Under the pieces are notes generated by a model. It did not search any database. It had not been told where the DNA came from and saw nothing but the letters and a program-made list of their open reading frames with translations. A stretch of DNA of 48,638 nucleotides from Blastocatellia bacterium (GTDB lineage Bacteria; Acidobacteriota; Blastocatellia; Pyrinomonadales; Pyrinomonadaceae): NCBI GenBank assembly GCA_016789145.1, contig JAEUQI010000015.1:1-48638 (forward strand). The letters run 5' to 3'. The translations under genes were made by a program, and so were the position numbers. Below, piece by piece: positions 1-7,990 of the stretch. The stretch's first letter is position 1, and every line of letters begins with the position of its first letter.

Positions 1-343
1 TGTCGGTGACGCGGTTCATGTGGCGGTCAAGCAAGTCTTGTTCGTCCTGGGCTGTCAGATCACGGTAATGCGGCACACGTTCGTAGAAATCGTGTGCGAC
101 GAGATTGAACAGGTCTTCTTCGAGATTGGCACCGGTACACGAAATGATCTGCACCTTGTCCTGACGTATCATCTCAGCAAGCGACAGCCCTAATTCCGCC
201 GTGCTCATCGCGCCAGCCAACGTCACCATCATCTTCCCGCCGCCATTTAAATGCTGCACATATCCCTCGGCCGCATCGATCAACGCCGCCGAATTGAAAT
301 GCCGATAATGATGTTTGATAAATTCCGTGATCTGTCCGTTCAT
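1..343 (-). CDS. Deoxyhypusine synthase-like protein (C-terminal part outside window)
   Basis: The N-terminal 114 residues of a gene that runs off the left edge of the window. The peptide begins MNGQITEFIKHHYRHFN and carries GGKMMVTLAGAMSTAELG, then IISCTGANLEEDLFN and HDFYERVPHYRDLT. These match the NAD-binding N-terminal half of the deoxyhypusine synthase family. Bacterial members mostly act in polyamine chemistry (homospermidine-synthase-like or deoxyhypusine-synthase-like), because bacteria lack eIF5A. The substrate here cannot be told without the C-terminal active-site lysine region, which is outside the window. The ATG at 343 is the first in frame. The gene diverges from the RCC1-repeat gene. 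Family assignment is firm; the exact reaction is not. Confidence 0.85.
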   Translation of the reverse strand, partial: MNGQITEFIKHHYRHFNSAALIDAAEGYVQHLNGGGKMMVTLAGAMSTAELGLSLAEMIRQDKVQIISCTGANLEEDLFNLVAHDFYERVPHYRDLTAQDEQDLLDRHMNRVTD

Positions 344-375
344 ATGAGTAAAATTCAGCCCAAAGCGAAAAATAG

Positions 376-401
376 ACGAATGAAAAATATATCTCATTCG
401 T
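376..401. promoter_or_regulatory. Inverted repeat in divergent intergenic region
   Basis: A perfect 8-bp inverted repeat (ACGAATGA at 376-383, TCATTCGT at 394-401) with a 10-nt A/T-rich centre. It lies between the divergent deoxyhypusine-synthase-like and RCC1-repeat genes. Its size and position fit an operator for a dimeric regulator, or a leader hairpin; no regulator is identified. Confidence 0.3.
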
Positions 402-451
402 GCCTATTCTAATAATTGCTCTCAAGTAACATTGTTATAAAATACTCGAAT

Positions 452-1630
452 ATGCCGGCCAAGATCTTCTCGTTTTTCAACCTAATATTGCTCGGAATAG
501 CAACGTCGTTCTCTGTGTCTGCTCAATCGACCCCAATCCGACACATTGGCGGAACCGATTTTGTTTTTATCGTAAAAGCAGACGGTTCGGTCAGCGGATT
601 TGGTAACGAGGAGAAAGATGGCGGTCTTCGTTCGGGTGGGCGAGGGATCGCAACGCCGCAACCGCTCGCATTTCCGGGAAAGGTAAAGCAAGTCGAAAGC
701 GGCTACGATGCGCATTTCGCGCTACTCGAGGATGGCAGCGTCGTTGCTTGGGGAATGAACGACCGCGGACAGTTCGGCCGTGGGCCCGGTTCGAGCCGTA
801 CGCCGGAAAATCCGCTTCGTTCGTCAACGCCCATATCGGTACCTTTGCCAAAAGACGTTGTCCGGATCGCCGCCGGTGGGCATTATGCAATGGCGATCCG
901 TTCAAACGGTGAGGTTGTCGCATGGGGACCGCATCCCGGACGCCCGCAGGGCACGTATGACGTTTCGATGATGACCCTTACGGGTTTGCCGCCGGTTGCG
1001 ATGGTCGACGCTGGCGGTGAGCATGCCTTGGCCTTGACCCGTACGGGCGAGGTCTATGCCTGGGGCCGGAACAACAACGGCGAGGCGGGAACGACGCCCG
1101 TTGATCCATTTATCATAAGAAAGCCAACGCGGGTCGCGGGCCTCGAGAATGTTGTGTCTATCGCTTGCGAGGGTACGACGAATTTTGGTTTCTCCGGTGC
1201 TGTGAAAGCCGACGGTACGGTCTGGATGTGGGGCAGCAATCAATCGGCGACTTTCGGCAAGGCTAGTTTCTGGGGAAACGGCGGCCCTGACGACTCGGTA
1301 GTTCCAACGCCGACTAAGGTCGCAGGTATCACCACTGCCCGCACGATCATTGCCGGACCGGGCCACGTAGTTGTACTGCTAAAGGATTCGACGCTGCGTT
1401 TGTGGGGCCACGATGGATGGGGACAGATCGGCGTTGGGACAAGCGGGTTTTACCAACCATCACCGAAAAAGCCCGCGATCGTAAACGTTTCCGCGGTATA
1501 CACAGTCGGAAACCGTACTTTTGCCGTCAAAACCGACGGAACTATATGGTGGTGGGGTGTTGCTGCGTCAAGAGTTGGCGGACCTTATAGCCGAGATGCG
1601 AAAGTCCCTATGGAAATCGCCCAGTTCTAA
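452..1630 (+). CDS. Exported RCC1-repeat (beta-propeller) protein
   Basis: A 392-residue protein with a signal peptide (MPAKIFSFFNLILLGIATSF, cleavage probably after SVSAQ) followed by about seven RCC1-type blades. Blade signatures visible in order include VVAWGMNDRGQFG, VVAWGPHPG, VYAWGRNNNGEAG, VWMWGSNQSATFG, LRLWGHDGWGQIG and IWWWGVAAS. RCC1 repeats build a propeller used for protein or ligand binding; exported bacterial copies usually have no known ligand. The ATG at 452 is preferred over an upstream in-frame TTG at 416 because it directly precedes the signal peptide. No Shine-Dalgarno is obvious, and a TATAAA lies only 10 nt upstream, so a very short or absent leader is possible. Function unknown. 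Confidence 0.85.
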   Translation: MPAKIFSFFNLILLGIATSFSVSAQSTPIRHIGGTDFVFIVKADGSVSGFGNEEKDGGLRSGGRGIATPQPLAFPGKVKQVESGYDAHFALLEDGSVVAWGMNDRGQFGRGPGSSRTPENPLRSSTPISVPLPKDVVRIAAGGHYAMAIRSNGEVVAWGPHPGRPQGTYDVSMMTLTGLPPVAMVDAGGEHALALTRTGEVYAWGRNNNGEAGTTPVDPFIIRKPTRVAGLENVVSIACEGTTNFGFSGAVKADGTVWMWGSNQSATFGKASFWGNGGPDDSVVPTPTKVAGITTARTIIAGPGHVVVLLKDSTLRLWGHDGWGQIGVGTSGFYQPSPKKPAIVNVSAVYTVGNRTFAVKTDGTIWWWGVAASRVGGPYSRDAKVPMEIAQF

Positions 1631-1693
1631 CTGATCGGTTCGAGCGAGCGTCATCCGCGAATCTAAATAGCCCGAAAAGGCGAAAAACCGCAC

Positions 1694-2044
1694 ATGCGAT
1701 TATTGATCGTTCTTTCGTTGATCCTAAACATTGCCGTACTTGTGCCGGTTTGTTTTGGAATTATTACCGATGCAGCCTGGGCTCGCGAGGCGTATGGCGA
1801 TTCAACCGCCGCTCGCGGCATCCTATTGTCCATTTACCTAGCAATTGGACTCGTCTCGCTTGGGCTATTATTCCGCCGAGAGCCCAATATGGTCGCCGCC
1901 TTGATCTTGGTTCAGATCATCTACAAATTAACAACACCGTTCACCGTTGGCACGATCACGAATCCCGTGGTCGTCAGCAACTTGTTTATCGCAGTCTTTC
2001 ATTCAGTTACGCTGTATTTCGTTTATCGAAGTTCAAGGCCATAA
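1694..2044 (+). CDS. Small four-helix membrane protein
   Basis: A 116-residue hydrophobic protein with about four predicted transmembrane helices: residues 3-24 (LLIVLSLILNIAVLVPVCFG), 42-60 (ILLSIYLAIGLVSLGLLF), 67-85 (MVAALILVQIIYKL) and 92-112 (VVVSNLFIAVFHSVTLYFVY). The loops are short and there is no catalytic motif. It follows the RCC1-repeat gene by 63 bp on the same strand and may be co-transcribed with it. It is not a family I can name; a small inner-membrane protein of unknown role is the honest call. Confidence 0.7.
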   Translation: MRLLIVLSLILNIAVLVPVCFGIITDAAWAREAYGDSTAARGILLSIYLAIGLVSLGLLFRREPNMVAALILVQIIYKLTTPFTVGTITNPVVVSNLFIAVFHSVTLYFVYRSSRP

Positions 2045-2059
2045 CTTCGGCAAACTGAA

Positions 2060-2100
2060 ACGGCGGGCTATAGATACGAAATTTATCTATAGCTCGCCGT
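2060..2100. terminator. Long hairpin between convergent genes (probable bidirectional terminator)
   Basis: Arms 2060-2076 and 2084-2100 pair over 17 bp, with a single G-T wobble, around a 7-nt loop. The hairpin sits between the convergent small membrane protein gene and nrdB. There is no strong T-tract on either side, so it is either a stem-stabilised mRNA 3' end or a weak bidirectional terminator. Confidence 0.55.
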
Positions 2101-2139
2101 AACGAACCGAGCTTTTACAAATGTCTGAGCCTATTTCGT

Positions 2140-3138
2140 CTAAAAAGCTTCGCCAAAACTAACTTCGCCGGCAACCGCGACCTGATAGGCCGAGACGCGG
2201 CGTTCGAAGAAGTTGGCTAGTTCCTGAACGTCTTGGAGGTCCATGAACGAGAACGGATTTTTGGCTCCGTAGATCTTGTTCATGCCGAGCATGGCTAGGC
2301 GCTGGTCGGCAATGTATTCAAGGTATTGCCGCATATCGGCGACCGACAGGCCAGCGACACCGCCACTCAAGATATCCTGAGCGAACTGCATTTCGCAATC
2401 GACTGCCTCTTGGATCATTGTGGCGACTGAGCGTTCGAGTTCTGCGTCGAACAATAGCGGTTCTTCATTGCGGACGGTCTTGACGACATCGAACGCGAAA
2501 TTCATGTGGCACGATTCATCTCGGAAGACCCAATTCGTCCCCGCCGCGAGTCCGTGAAGCAGGCCCTTTGATCGCAAGAAATACACATACGCAAACGCCG
2601 CGAAGAAGAACAACCCTTCGATACAAGCCGCAAAGCAAATGAGGTTCAACAAGAACATCTTGCGGTCGCCGGGCGATTTAAGGCTTTCGAGATCGTTGAT
2701 CGTGTCGATCCATTTCAGGCAGAAATCGGCCTTTTTCTTGATCGACGGAATATTCTCAACCGCTGCAAATGCCGCTGCACGTTCGTTGTGGTCGGGAATG
2801 TAGGTGTCGAGCAACGTCAGGTAAAACTGCACATGCACGGCCTCTTCGTATAACTGCCGCGACAAGTACATGCGAGCCTCAGGCGCATTGATGTGCTTGT
2901 AAAGATTGAGTACGAGGTTGTTCGACACGATCGAATCGCCCGTTGCGAAGAACGCCACAAGCCGATTGATCATATGCCGCTCGGCCGACGTCATCTTATT
3001 CCGCAGGTCCATCACGTCGGTCGAAAAATCGACCTCTTCAACGGTCCATGTGTTCTTGATGGCATTCCGGTACATCTCGTAAAAATCCGGATACTTCATC
3101 GGGCGAAGAGTTAAGTTGAAACCAGGATCTAATAGCAT
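2140..3138 (-). CDS. nrdB: Ribonucleoside-diphosphate reductase, beta subunit (class Ia)
   Basis: The 332-residue R2 subunit that houses the diiron-tyrosyl radical cofactor for reducing ribonucleotides to deoxyribonucleotides. Ligands visible in family order are D68 (FATGDSIVSN), E99 and H102 (YEEAVHVQFY), E174 (ACIEGLFF), and E208 and H211 (RDESCHMNF). Y106, four residues after H102, matches the radical tyrosine, so this looks like a tyrosyl-radical enzyme rather than the Phe-containing class Ic type. There is no ATP-cone in this subunit; it is on NrdA. The gene is 82 bp downstream of nrdA, separated by a palindromic repeat pair, and is presumably in the same transcript. No clear Shine-Dalgarno precedes the ATG at 3138. 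Confidence 0.97.
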   Translation of the reverse strand: MLLDPGFNLTLRPMKYPDFYEMYRNAIKNTWTVEEVDFSTDVMDLRNKMTSAERHMINRLVAFFATGDSIVSNNLVLNLYKHINAPEARMYLSRQLYEEAVHVQFYLTLLDTYIPDHNERAAAFAAVENIPSIKKKADFCLKWIDTINDLESLKSPGDRKMFLLNLICFAACIEGLFFFAAFAYVYFLRSKGLLHGLAAGTNWVFRDESCHMNFAFDVVKTVRNEEPLLFDAELERSVATMIQEAVDCEMQFAQDILSGGVAGLSVADMRQYLEYIADQRLAMLGMNKIYGAKNPFSFMDLQDVQELANFFERRVSAYQVAVAGEVSFGEAF

Positions 3139-3146
3139 TTTTGTAT

Positions 3147-3217
3147 GAGTTACGCCTTTAGGCGTGATTCTTCAACCTTAAATTCCACGCAAGATTACGC
3201 CTGAAGGCGTAACTCTT
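3147..3217. repeat. REP-like pair of palindromes in inverted orientation (nrdA-nrdB spacer)
   Basis: Two near-identical palindromic units, 3147-3172 and 3191-3217, each built on TTACGCCTTYAGGCGTRA. They are arranged head to head with an 18-nt spacer. Each can form its own short hairpin, and together they can form one imperfect hairpin of about 25 bp. They fill nearly all of the 82-bp gap between nrdA and nrdB and so would lie inside an nrdAB mRNA. The layout resembles REP/BIME elements. Confidence 0.7.
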
Positions 3218-3220
3218 ACT

Positions 3221-5632
3221 TTACTGACAAGCTTCACACGCCTCTGGATTCTCCAGCGAACACAGCAACGCTTCTTCATCGGTATAAACCTTCTTCGGTT
3301 CATTGATGACGGCGTTTATGTTGTCGGCGGCGGCTACTTGGGCAATGCGTGTTGCCGGTCGCGAACGTAGGTAATACGTCGTTTTGAGGCCTTTTTGCCA
3401 GGCGTACATGTACATCGACGAGAGCTTGCCGATCGAAGGGCTTTCCATGAACAAGTTAAGCGAAGCCGACTGGTCGATGAACGCTCCGCGGTCAGCCATC
3501 ATGTCTATCAGCGAACGCATCGGAATTTCCCATGCCGTGCGGTAGATCGCTTTGAGCTCGGGCGAGAATTCTTCGATTTCTTGTACTGAGCCTTCGGCGA
3601 GTTTGATCTTGTTGCGGATCTCATCGGTCCACAAACCGGCTGCCTTTAGTTCTTCGACAAGGTATTTGTTGATCTGAACAAAATCCCCGGATAGCGTCTC
3701 GCGTTTGAATAGGTTCGACACCTGCGGTTCGATACATTCGTAACAACCGGCGATCGAAGCGATCGTCGCCGTCGGTGCAATCGCGATCATCAATGAGTTG
3801 CGAAGTCCGGTCGCCTTGATCTTTTCCCGTAGAGCGTCCCAACGCGACATGTCGTCGGGCGTCACGCCCCACAGGTCAAACTGCAGATCGCCCTGAGCCG
3901 CTCGCGTTTCAATAAATGCAGGATGCGGGCCACGCTCGACAGCAAGATCGGACGATGCATCAAGTGCGGCGTAGTAGATCTCCTCTTGGATCTTCGCCGA
4001 AATCGCTTTGGCTTCGTCGCTATCGAATACGAGACGCATTTGGAAAAATACGTCTTGCAAGCCCATCAGCCCGAGGCCGATGTTTCGCCAGCGGTTGTTC
4101 GACTTTGCGGTCGATTCGATCGCGTAGTAATTGAGGTCGATGACGCGGTCGAGTTGGCGAACAGCGAGACGGACGTTACGACGGAGTTTGTCATAGTCAA
4201 ATCGGCCGTCTTTCACGTATCGAGCAGCGTTTATCGAGCCGAGATTGCAAACGGCGGTCTCGCCTTCGCTCGTCACCTCGATGATCTCGGTGCAGAGATT
4301 CGACAGATGAACAACGTTTTCGGGCCGTGCTGTCTGGTTCGATTTGCGGTTCGATGCGTCCTTGAACGTCATCCAGCCATTGCCGGTCTGTGCCATCGAA
4401 CGCATCATCTTGGCGTACAGATCGCGTGCCTGCAGTTGGCGAACGAATAAGCCTTCTTCCTCAGCCTTGACGTACGCGGCTTCAAATTCCTCGCCAAACA
4501 GATCAGGGAAATGCGGCACGACCTTTGGATCGAACAGCGACCAAACGCCATCCGATTGGACGCGCTTCATGAAAAGGTCAGGTATCCAATTCGCGAGATT
4601 TAGGTTGTGCGTACGACGGGCTTCGTCGCCGGTGTTTTCTCGCAGGTCTAGGAAATCTTCGATATCGGCGTGCCAAGTTTCGAGATAGACGCAACACGCA
4701 CCTTTGCGTTTGCCGCCCTGATTGACTGCCGCAACTGACGAATCAAGCGTCTTTAGCCAAGGCACGATGCCATTCGAATGGCCGTTGGTGCCGCGAATAA
4801 GCGATCCCTGCGAACGCACGCGATGATACGCGAGGCCGATACCGCCCGAGAATTTCGACAACATTGCGACGTCCGAATATTTCTTATATATGCTCTCGAG
4901 GCTGTCCTGCGGGCTGTCGAGCAAGAAGCAGCTCGAGAGTTGTTCGTGCCGGGTTCCCGAATTGAACAGCGTCGGCGTCGAAGGTACGTACTCTAGCGAT
5001 GAAAACAAATTGTAAAGGTCGATCGCCTCGTGCGGCGTTTCCGACAAGCCACAAGCGACTCGCATCCAGAAAAACTGCGGCGATTCGATCACGTCGCGCG
5101 TTTCGGGGTTCTTGAGCAAATATCTATCGTAAAGTGTTCGCAGACCGAAAAATTCGAATAGATCGTTACGCGATTGGTCGATCGCGTCATTGAGTTTGCG
5201 GCTGTTGTCGGTGACGAATTTGATCAGGCGGTCATTTACAAGGCCTTCCTTATAACCGAAATGTATCGATTGCGAGAACGAGTGGATCTCTTGATTGCGA
5301 ACTTCTTTCTCGACGTATTGGTTCAGCAGACGTGCAGCGACACGCGAATATTCGGGCTCTTCGAAAATTAGGCTCGCGGCGGTTTGGATCGACAGTTTGT
5401 CGAGCTCTTGAGTCGAGGCACCGTCGTACAGACCGCTGATGGTCTTCGTGGCGATACGCATCACATCAACATTTGGCAGACCTATCGTGCAACGCGAGAT
5501 CGCCCGAACGATCTTATTTATATCAACCGGTTCGAGTCCGCCGTTGCGTTTTCTGACCTGCATCGAGGTCTGTGTCGAATCGTCTGTTTGCCGTGCCGCC
5601 GCTGCCGAAGTTTGTCCGAAGAATGTATCCAT
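3221..5632 (-). CDS. nrdA: Ribonucleoside-diphosphate reductase, alpha subunit (class Ia)
   Basis: The 803-residue catalytic R1 subunit. Residues about 24-112 (QVRKRNGGLEPVDINKIVRA onward) form an N-terminal ATP-cone, the allosteric activity site. The barrel then carries the active-site cysteines in SSCFLLDS, LSNLCTEI and AVCNLGSINAARY, with the finger-loop cysteine and its neighbouring Glu in NLCTEIIEV. The C-terminal tail ends in CEACQ, a CxxC pair of the kind that shuttles electrons from thioredoxin or glutaredoxin. The length fits an ATP-cone class Ia enzyme. It is first in an nrdA-nrdB operon, behind a strong promoter overlapped by two NrdR-like boxes. The ATG at 5632 has a GAGGAAA-type element upstream. 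Confidence 0.97.
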   Translation of the reverse strand: MDTFFGQTSAAAARQTDDSTQTSMQVRKRNGGLEPVDINKIVRAISRCTIGLPNVDVMRIATKTISGLYDGASTQELDKLSIQTAASLIFEEPEYSRVAARLLNQYVEKEVRNQEIHSFSQSIHFGYKEGLVNDRLIKFVTDNSRKLNDAIDQSRNDLFEFFGLRTLYDRYLLKNPETRDVIESPQFFWMRVACGLSETPHEAIDLYNLFSSLEYVPSTPTLFNSGTRHEQLSSCFLLDSPQDSLESIYKKYSDVAMLSKFSGGIGLAYHRVRSQGSLIRGTNGHSNGIVPWLKTLDSSVAAVNQGGKRKGACCVYLETWHADIEDFLDLRENTGDEARRTHNLNLANWIPDLFMKRVQSDGVWSLFDPKVVPHFPDLFGEEFEAAYVKAEEEGLFVRQLQARDLYAKMMRSMAQTGNGWMTFKDASNRKSNQTARPENVVHLSNLCTEIIEVTSEGETAVCNLGSINAARYVKDGRFDYDKLRRNVRLAVRQLDRVIDLNYYAIESTAKSNNRWRNIGLGLMGLQDVFFQMRLVFDSDEAKAISAKIQEEIYYAALDASSDLAVERGPHPAFIETRAAQGDLQFDLWGVTPDDMSRWDALREKIKATGLRNSLMIAIAPTATIASIAGCYECIEPQVSNLFKRETLSGDFVQINKYLVEELKAAGLWTDEIRNKIKLAEGSVQEIEEFSPELKAIYRTAWEIPMRSLIDMMADRGAFIDQSASLNLFMESPSIGKLSSMYMYAWQKGLKTTYYLRSRPATRIAQVAAADNINAVINEPKKVYTDEEALLCSLENPEACEACQ

Positions 5633-5781
5633 TTTTATCTTTTCCGCCGCCCGTTTCCTCGAAAAAAGTGAGAGAGACTCCCACGTGCCCGCATTTGCCT
5701 ATTTCGCAAAGCGATGCCGCTTTTGTTTCGAATATGATGGTTTTGACTGAAACGAAATTGATTACAAGCGCCTCAGTGGAT

Positions 5782-5829
5782 ATAGACTATATTGTGTAGA
5801 TTGTTAGTTGTCAACACAAAATGTAGTGG
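5782..5829 (-). promoter_or_regulatory. nrdA promoter with two candidate NrdR boxes
   Basis: On the minus strand a consensus -35 TTGACA (5809-5814) and a -10 TATAGT (5786-5791) are separated by exactly 17 bp, about 150 bp upstream of the nrdA ATG. Two 16-bp segments, 5782-5797 and 5814-5829, each match the NrdR-box consensus ACACWAYATATWGTGT at 13 of 16 positions. They are 32 bp apart start to start (16-bp gap), the three-turn spacing typical of paired NrdR boxes. One covers the -10 and the other touches the -35, as expected for repression. nrdR itself is not in the window. Confidence 0.75.
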
Positions 5830-5949
5830 TTTGTGTTAATTTTTTGGACATACTGCTAACGTCAATTATTTCAACATTTACAGCGCGTCGCCTCAGGAAC
5901 CGCGTTAAATCACGCGCAACACTTCGGTAACATCTTGTGGTTCAATCGG
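5830..5949. other. Non-coding upstream region of nrdA
   Basis: A roughly 120-bp A/T-rich stretch between the nrdA promoter and the end of the lipoprotein gene, both on the minus strand. I see no ORF, strong hairpin or additional promoter better than the one at 5786-5814. Confidence 0.4.
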
Positions 5950-6522
5950 TTAGGGCATTTCGAGCTGCGGATCCGGGCGATTTTCGCGGCGAAATAGGTC
6001 TCGGATGAACGGTCTAGACAGGCCATTTCGCGCGTGAAAAAGAGTAGAAACATCGCCCTTCAGAGAATAAAGGTCAAAATACCCACAACTATAGCTTATC
6101 GCGATTGAGACCTTGTCGGGCCACGGCTGAGATGTCGTGATCCTTGGCCCCATCTCCTTACAAGCCAGTCTTGCTTCATTAGGACCTAGCGGCCTAATGC
6201 TGTCGGCGAGATCCCAATACAATGAATCTATAAGTGCTCGCTTTTCCGAAGCTAGCTTTAGTACAACTGGCTGTTCCTTATCTGAATTCTTACCAAGGAT
6301 ATAGATCTGTTCTGCATTCTCAAAGGCTCTTCTTGCGTCAGGAGGAAATGCCTTTTCAAATCCGTTTCTTTGATATTCAGACAGAGACTCGATGTTGAAT
6401 GTAGGAATCGAATCTGTCTGATGCCTGTTTGTCGAAGTTGATTCCACCGCTGAAGTACAAGCCACCAACGAGCATAGAAGTAAAAACAAAAAGCTAATTT
6501 TGATCAACAACTTGACCGTCAT
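5950..6522 (-). CDS. Putative lipoprotein, unknown function
   Basis: A 190-residue protein with a typical lipoprotein signal: MTVKLLIKISFLFLLL then CSLVAC, with LVAC as lipobox and Cys at about residue 22. The mature part is polar, with GFEKAFPPDARRAFENAEQI and two further Cys (ACKEMG, SYSCGYF) that could form a disulphide. The ATG at 6522 is chosen because the lipoprotein signal starts there; longer in-frame starts at 6537 and 6567 would add a polar N-terminal extension. The start lies 29 nt inside the end of the metallo-hydrolase gene, so the two are translationally linked. Not a family I recognise. Confidence 0.7.
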   Translation of the reverse strand: MTVKLLIKISFLFLLLCSLVACTSAVESTSTNRHQTDSIPTFNIESLSEYQRNGFEKAFPPDARRAFENAEQIYILGKNSDKEQPVVLKLASEKRALIDSLYWDLADSIRPLGPNEARLACKEMGPRITTSQPWPDKVSIAISYSCGYFDLYSLKGDVSTLFHARNGLSRPFIRDLFRRENRPDPQLEMP

Positions 6523-7261
6523 AGGCAAACTCAACATTCGCGGGCAGCAATTTCGAATCACGCTCATGCAAGATGTCGTGGTTTAGATGCGTTAGATATG
6601 CACGGCGTGGTTTTAGGTAGGCGATGATGTCCAGGGCTTCTTCGAGGCAGAGGTGCGTTGAATGCGGTTTGATACGGACACAGTCTAGCACCAGAACATC
6701 GAGGCCGCGGAGGCCGTCCATCGATTCGGGCGGAATTGTCTTGAGATCGGTCGCGTAGGCGAAATCGTTGAAACGATAGGCGATCACGGGCAATTTTCCG
6801 TGAATGACCTCAAGGGGCGTGATCTCGAGCTCTTCGCCAATTGAGAATTTTGCTTCGGGCACAACCGTGTGCGGAACCAGTTTTGGCAGACCGCCGCCGA
6901 AATGTGTAGGTTGAAAAACGTATTGGAAAATTCGCTTGAGATCTATCCACGCGATCTCGTTAGCAAAAATCGGCATCGCTCCGTGGCGAAAATTGAGCGG
7001 TCTTATATCATCGAGTCCAAACACATGATCAACGTGACAATGTGTGATCAACACTGCGTCGAGATGACGAATGCCCGCCCTGAGCGCTTGCTGGCGAAAA
7101 TCTATCGACGTATCAACCAGTACCTTTTTATCCCGATGTTCGATAAGTATCGAAACACGAAGCCTCTTATCACGCGGATCATCAGACAAACACGTTTCAC
7201 AATCGCACCCGATCGAGGGAACGCCTGTCGAAGTGCCTGTACCGAGAAACGTTAGCTTCAT
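6494..7261 (-). CDS. MBL-fold metallo-hydrolase, PhnP-like
   Basis: A 255-residue metallo-beta-lactamase-fold hydrolase. The start MKLTFLGTGTSTGVPSIGC, then CDCETC (C19, C21, C24), matches the PhnP group, whose Cys-rich loop binds a structural zinc. The catalytic motif THCHVDH gives H74, H76, D78 and H79; later metal-ligand candidates are in VLDCVR and LTHLNHD near the C-terminus. PhnP-type enzymes are phosphodiesterases acting on cyclic phosphate products, but no phosphonate (phn) genes are nearby, so the substrate is open. It precedes the lipoprotein gene with overlap and follows the DUF1844 gene after about 105 bp that holds a palindromic repeat. Confidence 0.85.
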   Translation of the reverse strand: MKLTFLGTGTSTGVPSIGCDCETCLSDDPRDKRLRVSILIEHRDKKVLVDTSIDFRQQALRAGIRHLDAVLITHCHVDHVFGLDDIRPLNFRHGAMPIFANEIAWIDLKRIFQYVFQPTHFGGGLPKLVPHTVVPEAKFSIGEELEITPLEVIHGKLPVIAYRFNDFAYATDLKTIPPESMDGLRGLDVLVLDCVRIKPHSTHLCLEEALDIIAYLKPRRAYLTHLNHDILHERDSKLLPANVEFAYDGQVVDQN

Positions 7262-7282
7262 AAAAGAGCGTTTAAGAATTTC

Positions 7283-7354
7283 AACGCAGAGATCGCAGAG
7301 GACGCTGAGAAAAGATATTTGATGAACCTCTGCGGCCTAGGCGGTCTATGCGTT
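7283..7354. repeat. Dispersed-type palindromic intergenic element
   Basis: A 72-bp imperfect palindrome. The left arm reads AACGCAGAGATCGCAGAGG, and the right arm reads CCTCTGCGG ... TATGCGTT, pairing with it. The repeated CGCAGAG core resembles the dispersed intergenic palindromes seen in many copies in some bacterial genomes. It lies in the transcribed gap between the DUF1844 and metallo-hydrolase genes. Only one copy is in this window, so multicopy status is inference. Confidence 0.5.
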
Positions 7355-7366
7355 TAACCTCTTCTC

Positions 7367-7936
7367 CTATTTCTTCCCAAGAATATCGCTGGCTGAGAAT
7401 TTCGCCGCAGCCTGGGCCTTGAGCTTTTCTTCTGTTGCTCTAACTAGATGCACATATTGCATCCTGAGGTCTGTCAACAGACCGTCCAGCAATCGTTGTT
7501 CTTTCGGGTGCAAATTCCCTGCGGTTTTTTCCTTCAGCATCGACAAGATATCGAGCCAATATTTCGCCGAATCGAGATCGAGAGCTCGTTGGCCAGTGGC
7601 AGGATGCGCAACTGCTCCTAGCGAAGCGGCGGCATTCGTTGCGAGCGAAGATAGAAAATTCACAAAACTCGCAGGGTCCGTTGCTCCGGGGATATCAGAA
7701 TCGTCGTCATCTCCCGTGACGTCTTCTTCATCATCGAGAGTGATCGCGTCCATGTCGATGTCGTCGAACTTCGTCGGTAGATCATCTACGGGCGCGTCTG
7801 CGACATCGACCTCGGCCTTTGGTTCGGGAGCGGGTTCTATTACGACACCTTCGCGTAACGAGCCGTCAGCATTAAATTTCCGTTTGTCAGCAACCTGATA
7901 GCTAACCTCTTCTTCTTTGTCGTCTCTTCCGATCAT
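7367..7936 (-). CDS. DUF1844 domain protein
   Basis: A 189-residue protein of two parts. Residues 1-85 are very acidic and low complexity, with runs such as LDDEEDVTGDDDDSD. Residues 88-170 hold the DUF1844 helix bundle: PASFVNFLSSLATNAAASLG, then ALDLDSAKYWLDILSMLKEK and HPKEQRLLDGLLTDLRMQYV. DUF1844 has no known function and is common in Acidobacteriota and Deltaproteobacteria-like genomes. There is no signal peptide or membrane segment. It is probably first in a minus-strand unit with the metallo-hydrolase and lipoprotein genes. Confidence 0.85.
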   Translation of the reverse strand: MIGRDDKEEEVSYQVADKRKFNADGSLREGVVIEPAPEPKAEVDVADAPVDDLPTKFDDIDMDAITLDDEEDVTGDDDDSDIPGATDPASFVNFLSSLATNAAASLGAVAHPATGQRALDLDSAKYWLDILSMLKEKTAGNLHPKEQRLLDGLLTDLRMQYVHLVRATEEKLKAQAAAKFSASDILGKK

Positions 7937-7990
7937 AAGTAGTGAAATGATTTTAGCATTTCGAAGCTATGGGTTGCTAAACTAGCTATT

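Noticed and set aside
902..1366. 154-codon antisense ORF within the RCC1-repeat gene
   Set aside because: Opposite-frame shadow of a clear beta-propeller gene; Arg-rich translation.
3923..4450. 175-codon plus-strand ORF within nrdA
   Set aside because: Shadow frame of a strongly conserved gene; no motif and no ribosome binding site.
5520..5545. T-loop-like GGTTCGAGTCC inside nrdA suggestive of a tRNA
   Set aside because: It lies in nrdA coding sequence on the opposite strand and no acceptor or anticodon stem can be built around it.
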